The notes under the pieces were generated by a model, which was not told the DNA's origin, made no database searches, and worked only from the letters and a program-made list of their open reading frames with translations. Below are positions 26,473 through 36,054 of a stretch of DNA of 64,000 nucleotides, one piece after another. The position numbers and the translations under genes were made by a program. Position 1 is the stretch's first letter. Every line of letters begins with the position of its first letter. The DNA comes from Propionispora sp. 2/2-37 (GTDB taxonomy: Bacteria; Bacillota; Negativicutes; Propionisporales; Propionisporaceae): positions 120,170 through 184,169 of the forward strand of contig NZ_CYSP01000011.1 in assembly GCF_001298735.1 (NCBI RefSeq), read 5' to 3'.

Positions 26473-26503
26473 CTCTATTTTACTTTAGTACAGTAAATTA
26501 GAG
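26473..26503. promoter_or_regulatory. Dyad in the promoter of the amino-acid ABC operon
   Basis: CTCTATTTTACT (26473-26484) and AGTAAATTAGAG (26492-26503) form a 12-base inverted repeat with one mismatch around TTAGTAC. It lies about 30-55 bases before the binding-protein gene. It is a likely operator for an amino-acid-responsive regulator that I cannot name. Confidence 0.5.
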
Positions 26504-26709
26504 AATCACTAAAAAGTGATGAATTTTAACATTATACCTCTTTACTTAACCGCTTACTCCGCTTTTCTCGAAATATCACACTTTTCAATATTCATATAGG
26601 AAAGACATTTCCGGGAAATGTCTCTAACAAAAAAAGAACGATGACTTACTCACCATTCTTTCACAGCCTTCGTCCCTGATTTCATATTAAGCTGCCGTTC
26701 CGTACTTCG

Positions 26710-26750
26710 CTACTGCCGATAACTCACTAATCAATCGCAATCGGCAGTAG
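26710..26750 (-). terminator. Stem-loop downstream of the HAD phosphatase
   Basis: CTACTGCCGAT and ATCGGCAGTAG pair perfectly over 19 bases, 37 bases after the HAD gene stop. A second small hairpin (AGACATTT/AAATGTCT, 26603-26623) lies further on. The remainder of 26504-26787 holds no gene that I can see. Confidence 0.55.
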
Positions 26751-26787
26751 CCTGTGCCGCTGGACTGGCAACAGTAAATTGCCAACT

Positions 26788-27603
26788 TTACGTAAGAATA
26801 TATTTTCGTATCGCATGGGCAACGCCATCTTCATCATTCGACAAAGTTACATACTTTGCTGCCTGTTTTACGGCTTGTTCCGCATTGGCAACCGCAATCG
26901 GCAAGCCTGCCAGTTCCATCATGCTGATATCATTGTAATTATCGCCAAATACCATAGTATGAGCCAGATCAATTCCCTGCCTGTTGGCAAAATACTGTAG
27001 TGCCGCTCCTTTGGAAACGCCCTGCGGCATGATATCAAGCCCATCCTTTTCCGACGAAACGATGGAAAGCAATCCAGCACGATTATGCTGCCCTTCAAAT
27101 TTCCTGACCTGCTCTGCACTAAGTCTCCAAATGAATAATTTCAGTAAACTTCCCAGCGGCAACTCTTCAGCTTGGGTCAATTCTTTAAGAGGAACCCGGA
27201 ACTCCGGGTCTACCTTATTGTTATACTGATGAAACAGCTGTACCCTTTTGCTATCGGGCCGGCAATAAATACAATCATAGGTGCTGACAGTAAAGTCATA
27301 CCCACGTCTAATACAATACTCAACCATAGTCCGGTCATGGTCACAAGGGAGATGCCGGCTATAAATAACCTCACCCGTGCTCTGCTCACGTATCAAGCTG
27401 CCGTTACAGGAAATAATCGGTGCCGAGACCCCTATTTGCTTTGCCAGAGCCTTTACATAAAGATCATTGCGCCCGGTGGCCAGTATTACCGTGATCCCGC
27501 ATTCCTGCAACTGCTGTATTGCCTTAACGCTTTCTTCACTTATCTCCATGTTCGAGTTCAGCAATGTGCCATCCAAATCGCATACACAACACTCAAATTT
27601 CAT
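26788..27603 (-). CDS. Cof-type HAD-superfamily phosphatase
   Basis: 271 residues. Motif I CDLDGTLLNS with the nucleophile Asp, motif II ILATGRN, motif III lysine in SKGAALQYF, and motif IV VFGDNYNDISMM. The large C2 cap between II and III marks the Cof/YidA type, which dephosphorylates sugar phosphates or flavin precursors. It lies just downstream of the PTS-operon activator on the same strand, so it could remove toxic phosphosugars from that pathway, though this is only context. Confidence 0.9.
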   Translation of the reverse strand: MKFECCVCDLDGTLLNSNMEISEESVKAIQQLQECGITVILATGRNDLYVKALAKQIGVSAPIISCNGSLIREQSTGEVIYSRHLPCDHDRTMVEYCIRRGYDFTVSTYDCIYCRPDSKRVQLFHQYNNKVDPEFRVPLKELTQAEELPLGSLLKLFIWRLSAEQVRKFEGQHNRAGLLSIVSSEKDGLDIMPQGVSKGAALQYFANRQGIDLAHTMVFGDNYNDISMMELAGLPIAVANAEQAVKQAAKYVTLSNDEDGVAHAIRKYILT

Positions 27604-27633
27604 AAAATCCCCTTTTCCCGCTACACTACCCTT

Positions 27634-30447
27634 TTACATGCAACTCCGGGCTGGTAAAGTATTTAAGAAATAGCAAATCTCCGAGTCGGGCACCTCCAGC
27701 CTGATCCGAACCGCTGCCGCCCGCACAATACCTTTTAGATATTGGAATTCGTCCTGCCGTTCCGACTGTATTTGACTACTCCAGGCAGGACTTTGCAAAG
27801 CTTCTCCGGCATGAATCCGGTCAAACATACAGGCAGCATGCAAATAGATACGCACAACGGCATCCTGAGAGATCTGTCCCTTGAAGAAATAATCGCTGAC
27901 TCTTTCCACCAAAGTTTCACAACATCCCCGAACCTGATCGACCGGCAGAGTCTTAACAAATTTATTCAGTTGACCGGCAAGCAGCGTATAAACTTCAGTG
28001 GCCAAAGCTCCGTCAATACCGGACAGGCTTGAATCCTCCGGTTCCATTTTCAATAATGCACAAATCCGGCTGATACCGTCCGGGGAAAACAGTTCACTGA
28101 CATGGATAAACGGCAGCCCGCTGATCTGAGGATCAAAGCTGCCTACGGCGATGCGCAACTGCTCACCTAATTCCGCAACCATTGATTTAATGTCGTTCAT
28201 TGCCCCTGCCGTGATGAAATTCATATCGCGCGCCGCCGGAATGCTTTCCAGCAGAATTTCCTTGATTTTTTCCGCAACCCCCTCACCGCTGGAGCAGGTA
28301 ACCAAAATAACTTCTTTCCCCTCATCGCGTTTAGGCTTCCTGCGCTGCCTCAGAGTCAGCGTATACTCATCGTAAGCCTCATAAATATTACTGACCGCCT
28401 GCTCCAGATTATCATCCGTTGTCAGAACCCTTCGTCCCGCTTCCAGAACCAACGCCGTAGTCACATTAGGAATGATGCGCAGCGGAACATGCGTGGCGTT
28501 GGTCAGCATATTTTCCATCGTCACCAGAAACCCCATATCAACAAGAATAATAACGCCCTGGCCTTCGTTGGCCTTTAAGATAACCTCCTGCAATTCCTCT
28601 ACCGTTTTCGCATTGCTTTTATTTAAAGGAATATCATAAGCTTTTACATGATCGGTTCCCAGCAGATTATTGGCTACTTCGGCCATATTCTGCGCAGTTC
28701 CCCGGCCGTGCGCCACAATAATCAGACCGATATGCGATCTCATGATATCTTCAGAACCATGAATCAAAAACATGGCAACAAAACCAAGTTCATCCGGGGA
28801 CATCTTAACGCCGAGTTTGTCATTCAGCATCGCAGCATTGTCAATGACTACGCCATAGGCGTGGCTATGCTCTGTTTTAATGGCTTTAAGATTGGGATTA
28901 TAAATAATTCGCCCGGAAGCAACCCGTTCTTTAAACTGCTGCAAATGCAGGGCCAGTGCTACCAAGGTTTTGCGCCCGTATTTGCGGCCCAGTTTTACGG
29001 CAGCGTCATTTAGCAGCAGGCTTGCCGCTTCCCAGATCTCCTGTTGAATAATACTGACGGGCATGTCGGAATTTTCCGGCTTAAAGAAGGCCTGTACAAC
29101 GGAACCAAAATATTTCTCCAAGTCCTTCCCTACCTGGCTCTCTATATCTTCATCCGACATCTGCATCTGCCGGTAGCTGCCAATCTTTTTATCAATATAG
29201 CCATATAAATCAATAGGAAGATCGTAGTCATTCAGGAGGCTTTGTACTAAGGGCTGCCCCCCTGGTTCGACCAGAATACCTTCTTTAAATATCCTCTGTA
29301 TGGAAGCATCCATCACTTCCTGCTTGCGGACCATCGAGAATATTCTTTGCGGAATGACCGTATTGTCCACCGTCAGCTTTCCCACCGACGAGGCCAAAGA
29401 AGCCAAATAACTTTTAGCGCAGCAAAGCTGCAGGTCATTGCGCAATTCCCCAATATTAGCCGGACAATTATAATAGGCAAAGGTCTCCAAAGCCTCCCCG
29501 GAAATCCAGATTGGCAAACCTAACCGTATGGCCTCCTGTTTAACAAAATGGGCGATTAAGGCAATCCTCTCCTTGACCGGCCGTTCGCTGATCCGCGGCA
29601 GGGTGATCTGTACCGGAATACGTCGCCGGAATGTCGTTAACAAAGAACTTGAAATATCTTCCGACGTGGCGCAAATAAGCATCAACTGCGCTTTCCGTTC
29701 TTCCCGGGTTTCCCCCAGCCTCCGGTACATCCCCTTGTCCACCAGCATAAACAGTAATTCCTGCCCGGCCGGTGGCAATCGATGAATCTCATCCAAAAAC
29801 AGGATACCACCGCTGGCTCTGTCCACCAGCCCTTCGTGTTCCTCAACAGCACCGGTAAAAGCCCCTTTGACGTAGCCAAAAAGTTGCGACAGCAAGAGTT
29901 GCGAATTGTCTGCATAATCGGCACAGCAAAATGTGATAAAGGGTACTTTCTGATGATTTTGTTCAGATTGCCAGATTTGATCCGCATACCGCCACATGGC
30001 TTCCGCCATCAGACTCTTACCGACACCCGTCTCACCGCAAATTAACGTATGCAAACCGTTGGGCGGATATACTACCGCAGCCTTGGCCAGTTCAATTTGC
30101 GCCTTGATACTACCCTCGCTGCCTACAATACCGGAAAAGGCGCTGCACTTATTATCGTTCTCCGGCTGCTTTGGCCCGCTGCCAGCGTCCTCTTGCCCGG
30201 ATAGGAATTGCCGGGAGGGAAGTTTTGACTCTGCTTTGGCAGTCGAAACATACAGTACAGGACGTATTCCCTGCTTTCTTACGCAGCCTAATTTACATAA
30301 TTTATTAAGGTCCGCCGAAGCATCACTACGGTGAATAGCTAACGCTGCCGCAACCGTTGCCGCGCTTACCCCCGGCTCAATTCTCTTAATGATCGCTTCC
30401 GCAGTGCTGCGTTCTATATATTCTCTTACTTTATCAATTCTAGCCAT
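27634..30447 (-). CDS. LevR-type sigma-54-dependent PTS activator
   Basis: 937 residues from ATG 30447 (GGGGAG six bases upstream). Order: N-terminal winged-helix DNA-binding region (1-70); AAA+ domain with Walker A GETGVGKS (138-145) and the sigma-54-contacting GAFTGA loop (195-200); PRD1 near 430-530; mannose-type EIIA-like domain with IIVAHGRGT; a degenerate EIIB-like region; and PRD2 at the C terminus. PTS enzymes phosphorylate the histidines to couple activity to substrate supply. It sits at the end of the PTS operon and should activate the sigma-54 promoter at 36005-36020. The domain plan is that of LevR/ManR/DgaR. Confidence 0.94.
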   Translation of the reverse strand: MARIDKVREYIERSTAEAIIKRIEPGVSAATVAAALAIHRSDASADLNKLCKLGCVRKQGIRPVLYVSTAKAESKLPSRQFLSGQEDAGSGPKQPENDNKCSAFSGIVGSEGSIKAQIELAKAAVVYPPNGLHTLICGETGVGKSLMAEAMWRYADQIWQSEQNHQKVPFITFCCADYADNSQLLLSQLFGYVKGAFTGAVEEHEGLVDRASGGILFLDEIHRLPPAGQELLFMLVDKGMYRRLGETREERKAQLMLICATSEDISSSLLTTFRRRIPVQITLPRISERPVKERIALIAHFVKQEAIRLGLPIWISGEALETFAYYNCPANIGELRNDLQLCCAKSYLASLASSVGKLTVDNTVIPQRIFSMVRKQEVMDASIQRIFKEGILVEPGGQPLVQSLLNDYDLPIDLYGYIDKKIGSYRQMQMSDEDIESQVGKDLEKYFGSVVQAFFKPENSDMPVSIIQQEIWEAASLLLNDAAVKLGRKYGRKTLVALALHLQQFKERVASGRIIYNPNLKAIKTEHSHAYGVVIDNAAMLNDKLGVKMSPDELGFVAMFLIHGSEDIMRSHIGLIIVAHGRGTAQNMAEVANNLLGTDHVKAYDIPLNKSNAKTVEELQEVILKANEGQGVIILVDMGFLVTMENMLTNATHVPLRIIPNVTTALVLEAGRRVLTTDDNLEQAVSNIYEAYDEYTLTLRQRRKPKRDEGKEVILVTCSSGEGVAEKIKEILLESIPAARDMNFITAGAMNDIKSMVAELGEQLRIAVGSFDPQISGLPFIHVSELFSPDGISRICALLKMEPEDSSLSGIDGALATEVYTLLAGQLNKFVKTLPVDQVRGCCETLVERVSDYFFKGQISQDAVVRIYLHAACMFDRIHAGEALQSPAWSSQIQSERQDEFQYLKGIVRAAAVRIRLEVPDSEICYFLNTLPARSCM

Positions 30448-30535
30448 GCCAGTCTCCCCTGTCTCTTGGAGAATACTTAATACCGTCAAGCCCTGTAACC
30501 TGCTACAAGAATAATCGCTATGGATACAATACTTC

Positions 30536-31588
30536 TTAACCGGAATATAATGGAACACCGAAGTCGGCGGAAATGGCCTTAAGCTCGGACAGCAATCCGG
30601 CAGGTACCGAAACCCCCGTTGTCAGGGTTTGTTTTTCCGTGTTTTGTTCCCGTTCTCCCGGCAGATAGATTTCGGTAATACCGGCAGCCCTTTCCCCAGT
30701 CTTGACCTGCTGTAAAAAGGCCTCGGCCCGTTCATAGTAACTGTCCAGTCCGAGAAATGCATCAGCCTTCATTACAATAATCAAGTGTCCCATATTTGCT
30801 TGCTTTTGTCCAGAGGAATAGGAAGCAACATTCTTTCCGAAAGCAGCCCCGGTGAAAACACCGCTTAAATGATCTACTGCCAGAGCCAACGCATACCCTT
30901 TCGGTCCGGCCATCGGTAAAATCATTCCCTTAAGAGCTGCCTCCGGGTCGGTTGTCGGCCGTCCGTCCTCGTCCAAAGCCCACCCAACCGGGATAGCAAT
31001 CCCCTGTTTCGCAGCCGCAATAATTTTTCCTCTGGCCACAACGCTAGTAGCCAGATCAATCACCACCGGCTCCTTATTTTTTCTTGGCAGGCCGATGGCA
31101 ACCGGATTCGTACCTAAGACAGCAGATTTACCGCCCCACGGCGGCATAGCCGCCAAAGCGTTGGTTAAAACGAGCGCAACATAGTTCCCCCTGGCGGCAA
31201 GCTCACAATAATAACCGGCTGCGCCGAAATGATTGCTGTTTCTAACGCCGGCAACGCAGATGCCCGACCGCCCTGCTGAGTCCATGGCAGCCTGAAGCGC
31301 TCTGCTGCCCACCACGGCTCCTAGCCCGTTGTCACCATCCACCGCAATCACAGCCGGCCAGGTATTTTGAATGCTGATTTGGGGACGGCAGTTTATTGTC
31401 CCGTTGCCCAGCCGCATCAAATACCGGGGAAAACGGCTGATGCCATGGGTGCCGACTCCCCACAAGTCCGCTTTAATTAAGTTGGCAGCAACACATTCCC
31501 CGTCTGCCACAGGTACTCCGGCTTTGTGAAGTACCTGTACCATAAATGTTTGCAGACCTTCAACCGGCAAACGCACTTGATCACTCAA
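30536..31588 (-). CDS. Malate/L-lactate dehydrogenase-family oxidoreductase (Ldh2/YlbC type)
   Basis: 350 residues. NAD(P)-binding blocks of the Ldh2 family: LWGVGTHGISRFPRY, NSNHFGAAGYYCELAARGN, GTNPVAIGLPRK and LPMAGPKGYALALAVD. Members oxidise or reduce 2-hydroxy/2-keto acids (ureidoglycolate, sulfolactate, 2,3-diketogulonate). The best start is TTG 31588, six bases after GGGAGGG; the upstream frame has no ribosome site. It is the last enzyme gene of the PTS operon, so its substrate is probably the imported sugar acid or an aldolase product. Confidence 0.9.
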   Translation of the reverse strand: MSDQVRLPVEGLQTFMVQVLHKAGVPVADGECVAANLIKADLWGVGTHGISRFPRYLMRLGNGTINCRPQISIQNTWPAVIAVDGDNGLGAVVGSRALQAAMDSAGRSGICVAGVRNSNHFGAAGYYCELAARGNYVALVLTNALAAMPPWGGKSAVLGTNPVAIGLPRKNKEPVVIDLATSVVARGKIIAAAKQGIAIPVGWALDEDGRPTTDPEAALKGMILPMAGPKGYALALAVDHLSGVFTGAAFGKNVASYSSGQKQANMGHLIIVMKADAFLGLDSYYERAEAFLQQVKTGERAAGITEIYLPGEREQNTEKQTLTTGVSVPAGLLSELKAISADFGVPLYSG

Positions 31589-31625
31589 ATGAATTCCCTC
31601 CCGTGTCTTGCCGATTGCCGGCAAA

Positions 31626-32459
31626 TTATTTAATAATGCCTAATGCGCCGCCAATCAGGGCAAATGCAAATAAAGACAATAAAATATTGATGATCCGGTA
31701 CCCTTTCATGACTGCCCGCCAGCTCACAAGAGTAATCACTAACGGCAATGCTTTGGGGACAATCTTGTCAAGCAAATCTTTAAAGACAATTTCCTTCCCT
31801 CCCAGAACAGCAACAAAGCCCACATCCACCGTTATAAACTTGCAGACCATAATTCCCAGGACAAACAAACCCATTATGGAAAAAAAGGTGGTAATCGTTT
31901 TAAACAAACCGCCCTCCAGCAAGGTGGTAACCGCCGATGTCCCCAATTGGTAGCCTTTTCTGATACTGAAGCGGGTAACAAAGAAATCATATCCTAATAA
32001 GGCCAGGGCAAAAACCAACGGACCCATCAGACTCCCTGACGCTGCCCAGCCCAGGCAAATTCCCAATATGACCGGTTTATACAAGGCCCCGGAAATGGTA
32101 TCGCCAATCCCGGCTAAAGGCCCCATGAGCGAACTTTTCAAATCGATAATGGTTTGTTCCGAGATATCCTCCCCTTTGGCCTTTTGCTCTTCCAAGGCAA
32201 TGGTAATACCGTGAATAACGGCACCCCAGCGGGGTTCGGTATTAAAAAACATCATATGACGCTTTAAGCCGGCGATCACTTCTTCCTGCTTATCAGGGTA
32301 CAGTTTTTTAAGTATCGGCCCCATCATTGATGCAAAACCCCCGGCCTGCATCCGCTGATAATTATATGACAAATGACTCATCAGCCACCAGCGCAGCGTA
32401 GCCATTTCCAGATCTTTTGCTGTCAAGCTTACTTCCTTGCCTTCCATCTTTTCCTTCAT
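31626..32459 (-). CDS. PTS mannose-family IID component
   Basis: 277 residues. Characteristic cytosolic front MATLRWWLMSHLSYNYQRMQAGGF and PILKKLYPDKQEEVIAGLKRHMMFFNTEPRWG, then GPLAGIGDTISGAL and membrane segments. It forms the translocation unit with IIC. It overlaps the IIC stop by one base (ATG/TAA junction at 32459). Confidence 0.95.
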   Translation of the reverse strand: MKEKMEGKEVSLTAKDLEMATLRWWLMSHLSYNYQRMQAGGFASMMGPILKKLYPDKQEEVIAGLKRHMMFFNTEPRWGAVIHGITIALEEQKAKGEDISEQTIIDLKSSLMGPLAGIGDTISGALYKPVILGICLGWAASGSLMGPLVFALALLGYDFFVTRFSIRKGYQLGTSAVTTLLEGGLFKTITTFFSIMGLFVLGIMVCKFITVDVGFVAVLGGKEIVFKDLLDKIVPKALPLVITLVSWRAVMKGYRIINILLSLFAFALIGGALGIIK

Positions 32460-33217
32460 TATATTTCATCCTCCTCAGCGGCACTGGCTTGTACTTTAGG
32501 CTGCAAAGAAATGTAGACATAACCCATGGCAGCACCGATAAATGCACCAAACAGTAAATTGTTCATCCCTGTAAATGCGCTAATGACAAAACCCAGCCCG
32601 AAAAATACCAGAAGCTCCTTCCGGGCCATATATTTGAGCAGCATGGCTACACCAACAGCCGGCAGTACCTTGCCCACCGTGTTAAACCCTGCTATGCCCC
32701 AGGCCGGAACGGCAGCCAGCAGTCCTTCAATGACATCCGGCCCATAATAAGCAGCCAAAAAAGCAGGTATTCCACGTACAACCATAACGACAAACTGCGA
32801 AGGGATGGCCTGCAGCAGCATAATGCCCCTTACATCGCCCCTTTCGGCATATTTATCCTGTATGGACGGCAGCATGGAGTTTACCGACATAAACAGAATC
32901 CAGGCATAGTTGCCGATAACGCCGATGGATACGGCCATGACAACCGCTTGCTCAATACTGATATTACTTTGAATAGCTACTGCCGTCCCCAACAGTCCTG
33001 CCGAATAAAGATCCGAAGGATTGGCACCGCCGGTGCTGTTCCAGCCTAGAAAGGCTACATTGATGGCGGCACCGATAATCATTCCCTCAACCGGTTGTCC
33101 ATAAATCAGGCCCACCCAGAATCCAGCCATAATCGGCTCGCGAATCAGCCACCACCCCAAAGGATTGGATGAGCATTGCATCCAGGCCAGTAATCCTACT
33201 AAAACAGCTTGAAACAT
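32459..33217 (-). CDS. PTS mannose/sorbose-family IIC component
   Basis: 252 residues with several membrane segments. Family signature EPIMAGFWVGLIYGQPVEGMIIGAAINVAFLGWNSTGGA, then LQAIPSQFVVMVVRGIPAFLAAYYG. It carries the sugar-binding membrane channel. It is translationally coupled to IID. Confidence 0.95.
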   Translation of the reverse strand: MFQAVLVGLLAWMQCSSNPLGWWLIREPIMAGFWVGLIYGQPVEGMIIGAAINVAFLGWNSTGGANPSDLYSAGLLGTAVAIQSNISIEQAVVMAVSIGVIGNYAWILFMSVNSMLPSIQDKYAERGDVRGIMLLQAIPSQFVVMVVRGIPAFLAAYYGPDVIEGLLAAVPAWGIAGFNTVGKVLPAVGVAMLLKYMARKELLVFFGLGFVISAFTGMNNLLFGAFIGAAMGYVYISLQPKVQASAAEEDEI

Positions 33218-33241
33218 GACTTTCCCCCCTAATCTATTCCT

Positions 33242-33733
33242 TTAAAAGCTTATGTCAGTTGCCACTTTGCTATATTCCATCTTGGCATCTTCCGGTGTTG
33301 CCTGAAAAAATATGTTTACACCCTTCGCGCTCATCTCATTTAACATATCTGCATCTTCCTGATTTAAAGTCATATTCTGGTAAACAGCTTTTCTGCCCGG
33401 CCCTGCGCCTAACCCGCCAATCTGCAATTGGTCAATCGGGAATCCCTTCTCCCAGGTCTGCTTGGCGGTACTAACGTCTTTAAACAGAATCAGTGCGGTA
33501 CCATCACCCAGGTTATTCTTGTTCCAGGCTTTAATAAAGGTGTCAATACTGACAACACTGCATTTGACACCCGGCGGTGTTGCCATTTTGTAAATATTAC
33601 TCATTACCGAGTCCTGGGCCAGGGTATTGTTTACAACTATAATTTTGGTAGCCTCCGTCTGTTTTAACCATTTAGCCACTACTTGTCCATGTATCAAACG
33701 AAAATCAATGCGTATAAGAGAAATTTTGGCCAT
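33242..33733 (-). CDS. PTS mannose-family IIB component
   Basis: 163 residues. Phosphorylated histidine in IDFRLIHGQVVAKWLKQ at residue 15, followed by IIVVNNTLAQDSVMSNIYKMA. It passes phosphate from IIA to the sugar. GGGAGGG precedes the ATG. Confidence 0.95.
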   Translation of the reverse strand: MAKISLIRIDFRLIHGQVVAKWLKQTEATKIIVVNNTLAQDSVMSNIYKMATPPGVKCSVVSIDTFIKAWNKNNLGDGTALILFKDVSTAKQTWEKGFPIDQLQIGGLGAGPGRKAVYQNMTLNQEDADMLNEMSAKGVNIFFQATPEDAKMEYSKVATDISF

Positions 33734-33771
33734 TGTACGCCCTCCCTGTATTGATCAATCTGCCTGGCCGG

Positions 33772-34197
33772 TTACAAACTGTCCAGTTCCTGCATTTCCA
33801 CCAGAATATTTTGGCAGCCGTTTTTCCCGGCCCTGACAACGGCTTCCACCAGAGCCTGTCCCCGCAGAGTCAGGCGGGAAGAGGCGGCTTCGATCAGCAT
33901 GCCCAGGCTTAAACCGGCAACGGCAGTAATATTTTTGGTAGTCGAGATAGCGGCCGAAATGTTGGCCGGGGTCCCCCCAAATAAATCGCTGATCAGCAAC
34001 GTTCCTTCCGGCATGGCTGCCAAAACATTTTGAATTTCCTGCATAAAATCGGCCGGATCCATGCCCGGCATTAACGAACATGCCGTAACACTTTCCATAT
34101 GGCCGATAATCATTTCCGCACTTTTCACTAATTCTTCACCAAAACGGCCATGGGTTACCACAATAATTCCCGGTATTACATCGTTAACATCTGACAA
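33772..34197 (-). CDS. PTS mannose-family IIA component
   Basis: 141 residues. Active-site histidine in IIVVTHGRFGEELV, then EGTLLISDLFGGTPANIS. It accepts phosphate from HPr. The C terminus continues about ten residues beyond the fold. It is a separate IIA, not fused to IIB. Confidence 0.94.
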   Translation of the reverse strand: MSDVNDVIPGIIVVTHGRFGEELVKSAEMIIGHMESVTACSLMPGMDPADFMQEIQNVLAAMPEGTLLISDLFGGTPANISAAISTTKNITAVAGLSLGMLIEAASSRLTLRGQALVEAVVRAGKNGCQNILVEMQELDSL

Positions 34198-34229
34198 TAT
34201 GATCGCCTCCTTTGTCTATAAGGCCTGAT

Positions 34230-34886
34230 TTACCTCCTGAATTGACGAGCCTTAGCAATGGCTTCAACAAATTCTCTGGCAGCTAAAGTAACCTTATTAT
34301 AATCTCCGTCTTTTTTATGGGCCTTGGTAATATAACTTCCTACACCTACAGCATCACAACCGGCTTCAATCCACTCATGGACATTCTGCGGTGTAGCTCC
34401 TCCGGTAGGGATAATTGATGCCTGAGGTATTGGCGCTTTAATCGTTTTGACGTACTGGGGTCCCAGTGAGTCGGCAGGGAATAGTTTGACCATATCGGCA
34501 CCGGCTTCCAGTGTTTCCAGCACATCCTTGGGCGTCATGGCCCCCACTACGGATATAGCCTGATAGCGATTACTCATTTTTATCATTTCAGCGTTCAGAT
34601 GCGGACTTACTAAAAGTTCGGCTCCGGCGAGAATAGCCGCCCTTGCTGTCTCGGCGTCCAGCACCGTTCCTGCGCCAATAACCACCTCTCCGTTTTGATA
34701 CGTCCGGGCCAAAGACTCAATAATGCTGAGCGCACCGGGCACGCTCATCGTCACTTCCACCGCACCGACACCCCCTTTGATGCAGGCTTCCGCCACTTTA
34801 TGGGCTTCTTCCGTATTGTCGCTGCGAATAATAACCACAATGCCCCCGTGCATAATCTTACATAAATTCTCGAATTTTTTACTCAT
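34230..34886 (-). CDS. KDPG/KHG-type aldolase
   Basis: 218 residues. Schiff-base lysine in GADMVKLFPADSLGPQYVKTI, the catalytic Glu in GVGAVEVTMS, the GAGTVLDAETA phosphate loop and PTGGATPQNV. It cleaves 2-keto-3-deoxy-6-phosphogluconate or -galactonate to pyruvate and glyceraldehyde 3-phosphate. ATG 34886 follows GGGAGG. Placed in a PTS operon, it indicates that the substrate is a hexonic acid or a sugar that becomes a keto-deoxy-phosphate. Confidence 0.93.
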   Translation of the reverse strand: MSKKFENLCKIMHGGIVVIIRSDNTEEAHKVAEACIKGGVGAVEVTMSVPGALSIIESLARTYQNGEVVIGAGTVLDAETARAAILAGAELLVSPHLNAEMIKMSNRYQAISVVGAMTPKDVLETLEAGADMVKLFPADSLGPQYVKTIKAPIPQASIIPTGGATPQNVHEWIEAGCDAVGVGSYITKAHKKDGDYNKVTLAAREFVEAIAKARQFRR

Positions 34887-34943
34887 TATCCATTCCTCCC
34901 TTATTTTCTTAAGATGATTTGGAAACGGCATACGGATCTAATC

Positions 34944-35906
34944 TCATGGTTTACAGGACACACGATACTTAGGCTCAAGTCCGGACAGTACCCTGACAAC
35001 TTCTTCCGCCGCCATAACCCCGGCACCAATAATAGCTTCCTGGGTATATGCCCCGGCATGGGCAGTAAGAACAACATTTTTCAGTTCTCTTAGTGGTGAT
35101 GCGACCGGGGGTTCCTGTACATAAACATCCAAGGCCGCTCCGGCAATCAGCCCTTGCGTCAAAGCGGTATATAAATCCTCCTCAACAATCAGTTCGCCCC
35201 GGGCTGTGTTGATAATGCAGGCCGTCCGTTTCATCAGGCGCAGTCTGTCGAGGTTAACCATGCCCGCGGTCTCTGCCATGGCCGGCGCATGCAAGGACAC
35301 AAAATCAGCTTGCCTGAATAATTCATCCAGGGCAACATAGCGCACGTTATATTGCTCAATAAACTCCTGTCTCGGATATACATCATAGGCAAGGATCTTC
35401 ATACCAAAGGCCGAAGCCCGTTTGGCGACCTCACCGCCAATATGTCCCATGCCAACGATTCCCAGTTTTTTCCCGGAAAGTTCCATACCGGTATGCCGAT
35501 ACCACTCGCCCCGCCGGATGGAAACATCCATTTGCGGGATTTGCCTGGCTATCGACAACAGCAATCCCACTGCCAGATCGGCTACCGATTTACTGTTCGC
35601 ACCCGGAGTTATCGTGACGGCTACGCCGTACTGTTCTGCTGCAGTTGTATCAATGGAATTGTAGCCTACTCCCTGTTTGGCGATTACCTTAAGTGTCGGC
35701 GCCCCGGCAGCAATAACTGCCGCAGTAATTTTTTCGCTTCCGGCAATAACGCCGCTTACTCCTTTCATCATTTCCAAAAGTTCTCGTTCATTCAATGCAC
35801 GGTCATAAGGATTTACTATGATTTCATATCCCTGTGCCTTTAGAATACCTATAGCTTCAGGTGAACGTGACCGTTCCCTGGATCCGACCAGGACCTTTTT
35901 TCCCAT
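34944..35906 (-). CDS. D-2-hydroxyacid dehydrogenase (SerA/GyaR-like)
   Basis: 320 residues. NAD-binding motif GIVGMGHIGGEVAKRASAFG, the catalytic arginine in INTARGELI, Glu in YVQEPP and His in TAHAGAYTQEA. Family members interconvert 2-keto and D-2-hydroxy acids. It is the first gene of the PTS operon, read from the sigma-54 promoter about 90 bases upstream. It may prepare the imported acid for the aldolase route. Confidence 0.92.
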   Translation of the reverse strand: MGKKVLVGSRERSRSPEAIGILKAQGYEIIVNPYDRALNERELLEMMKGVSGVIAGSEKITAAVIAAGAPTLKVIAKQGVGYNSIDTTAAEQYGVAVTITPGANSKSVADLAVGLLLSIARQIPQMDVSIRRGEWYRHTGMELSGKKLGIVGMGHIGGEVAKRASAFGMKILAYDVYPRQEFIEQYNVRYVALDELFRQADFVSLHAPAMAETAGMVNLDRLRLMKRTACIINTARGELIVEEDLYTALTQGLIAGAALDVYVQEPPVASPLRELKNVVLTAHAGAYTQEAIIGAGVMAAEEVVRVLSGLEPKYRVSCKP

Positions 35907-36004
35907 TTGCCACCAACCCCTATTTTTAGAAGAATCTCATGACCGTAAAGGGCCACTCAAACCAGTCAATAACCTCCCCCTTTATGAAGTACGACTACAC
36001 AATA

Positions 36005-36020
36005 TGCAATAATCGTGCCA
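36005..36020 (-). promoter_or_regulatory. Sigma-54 promoter of the PTS/aldolase operon
   Basis: Leftward TGGCAC-GATTA-TTGCA is an exact match to the sigma-54 consensus (GG at -24, GC at -12). Transcription should start near 35994, about 90 bases before the first gene. The operon's own LevR-type activator contains GAFTGA, so promoter and regulator fit. Confidence 0.9.
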
Positions 36021-36054
36021 CTACACATCCCAGGCGCAATATCACTGCATTTTA

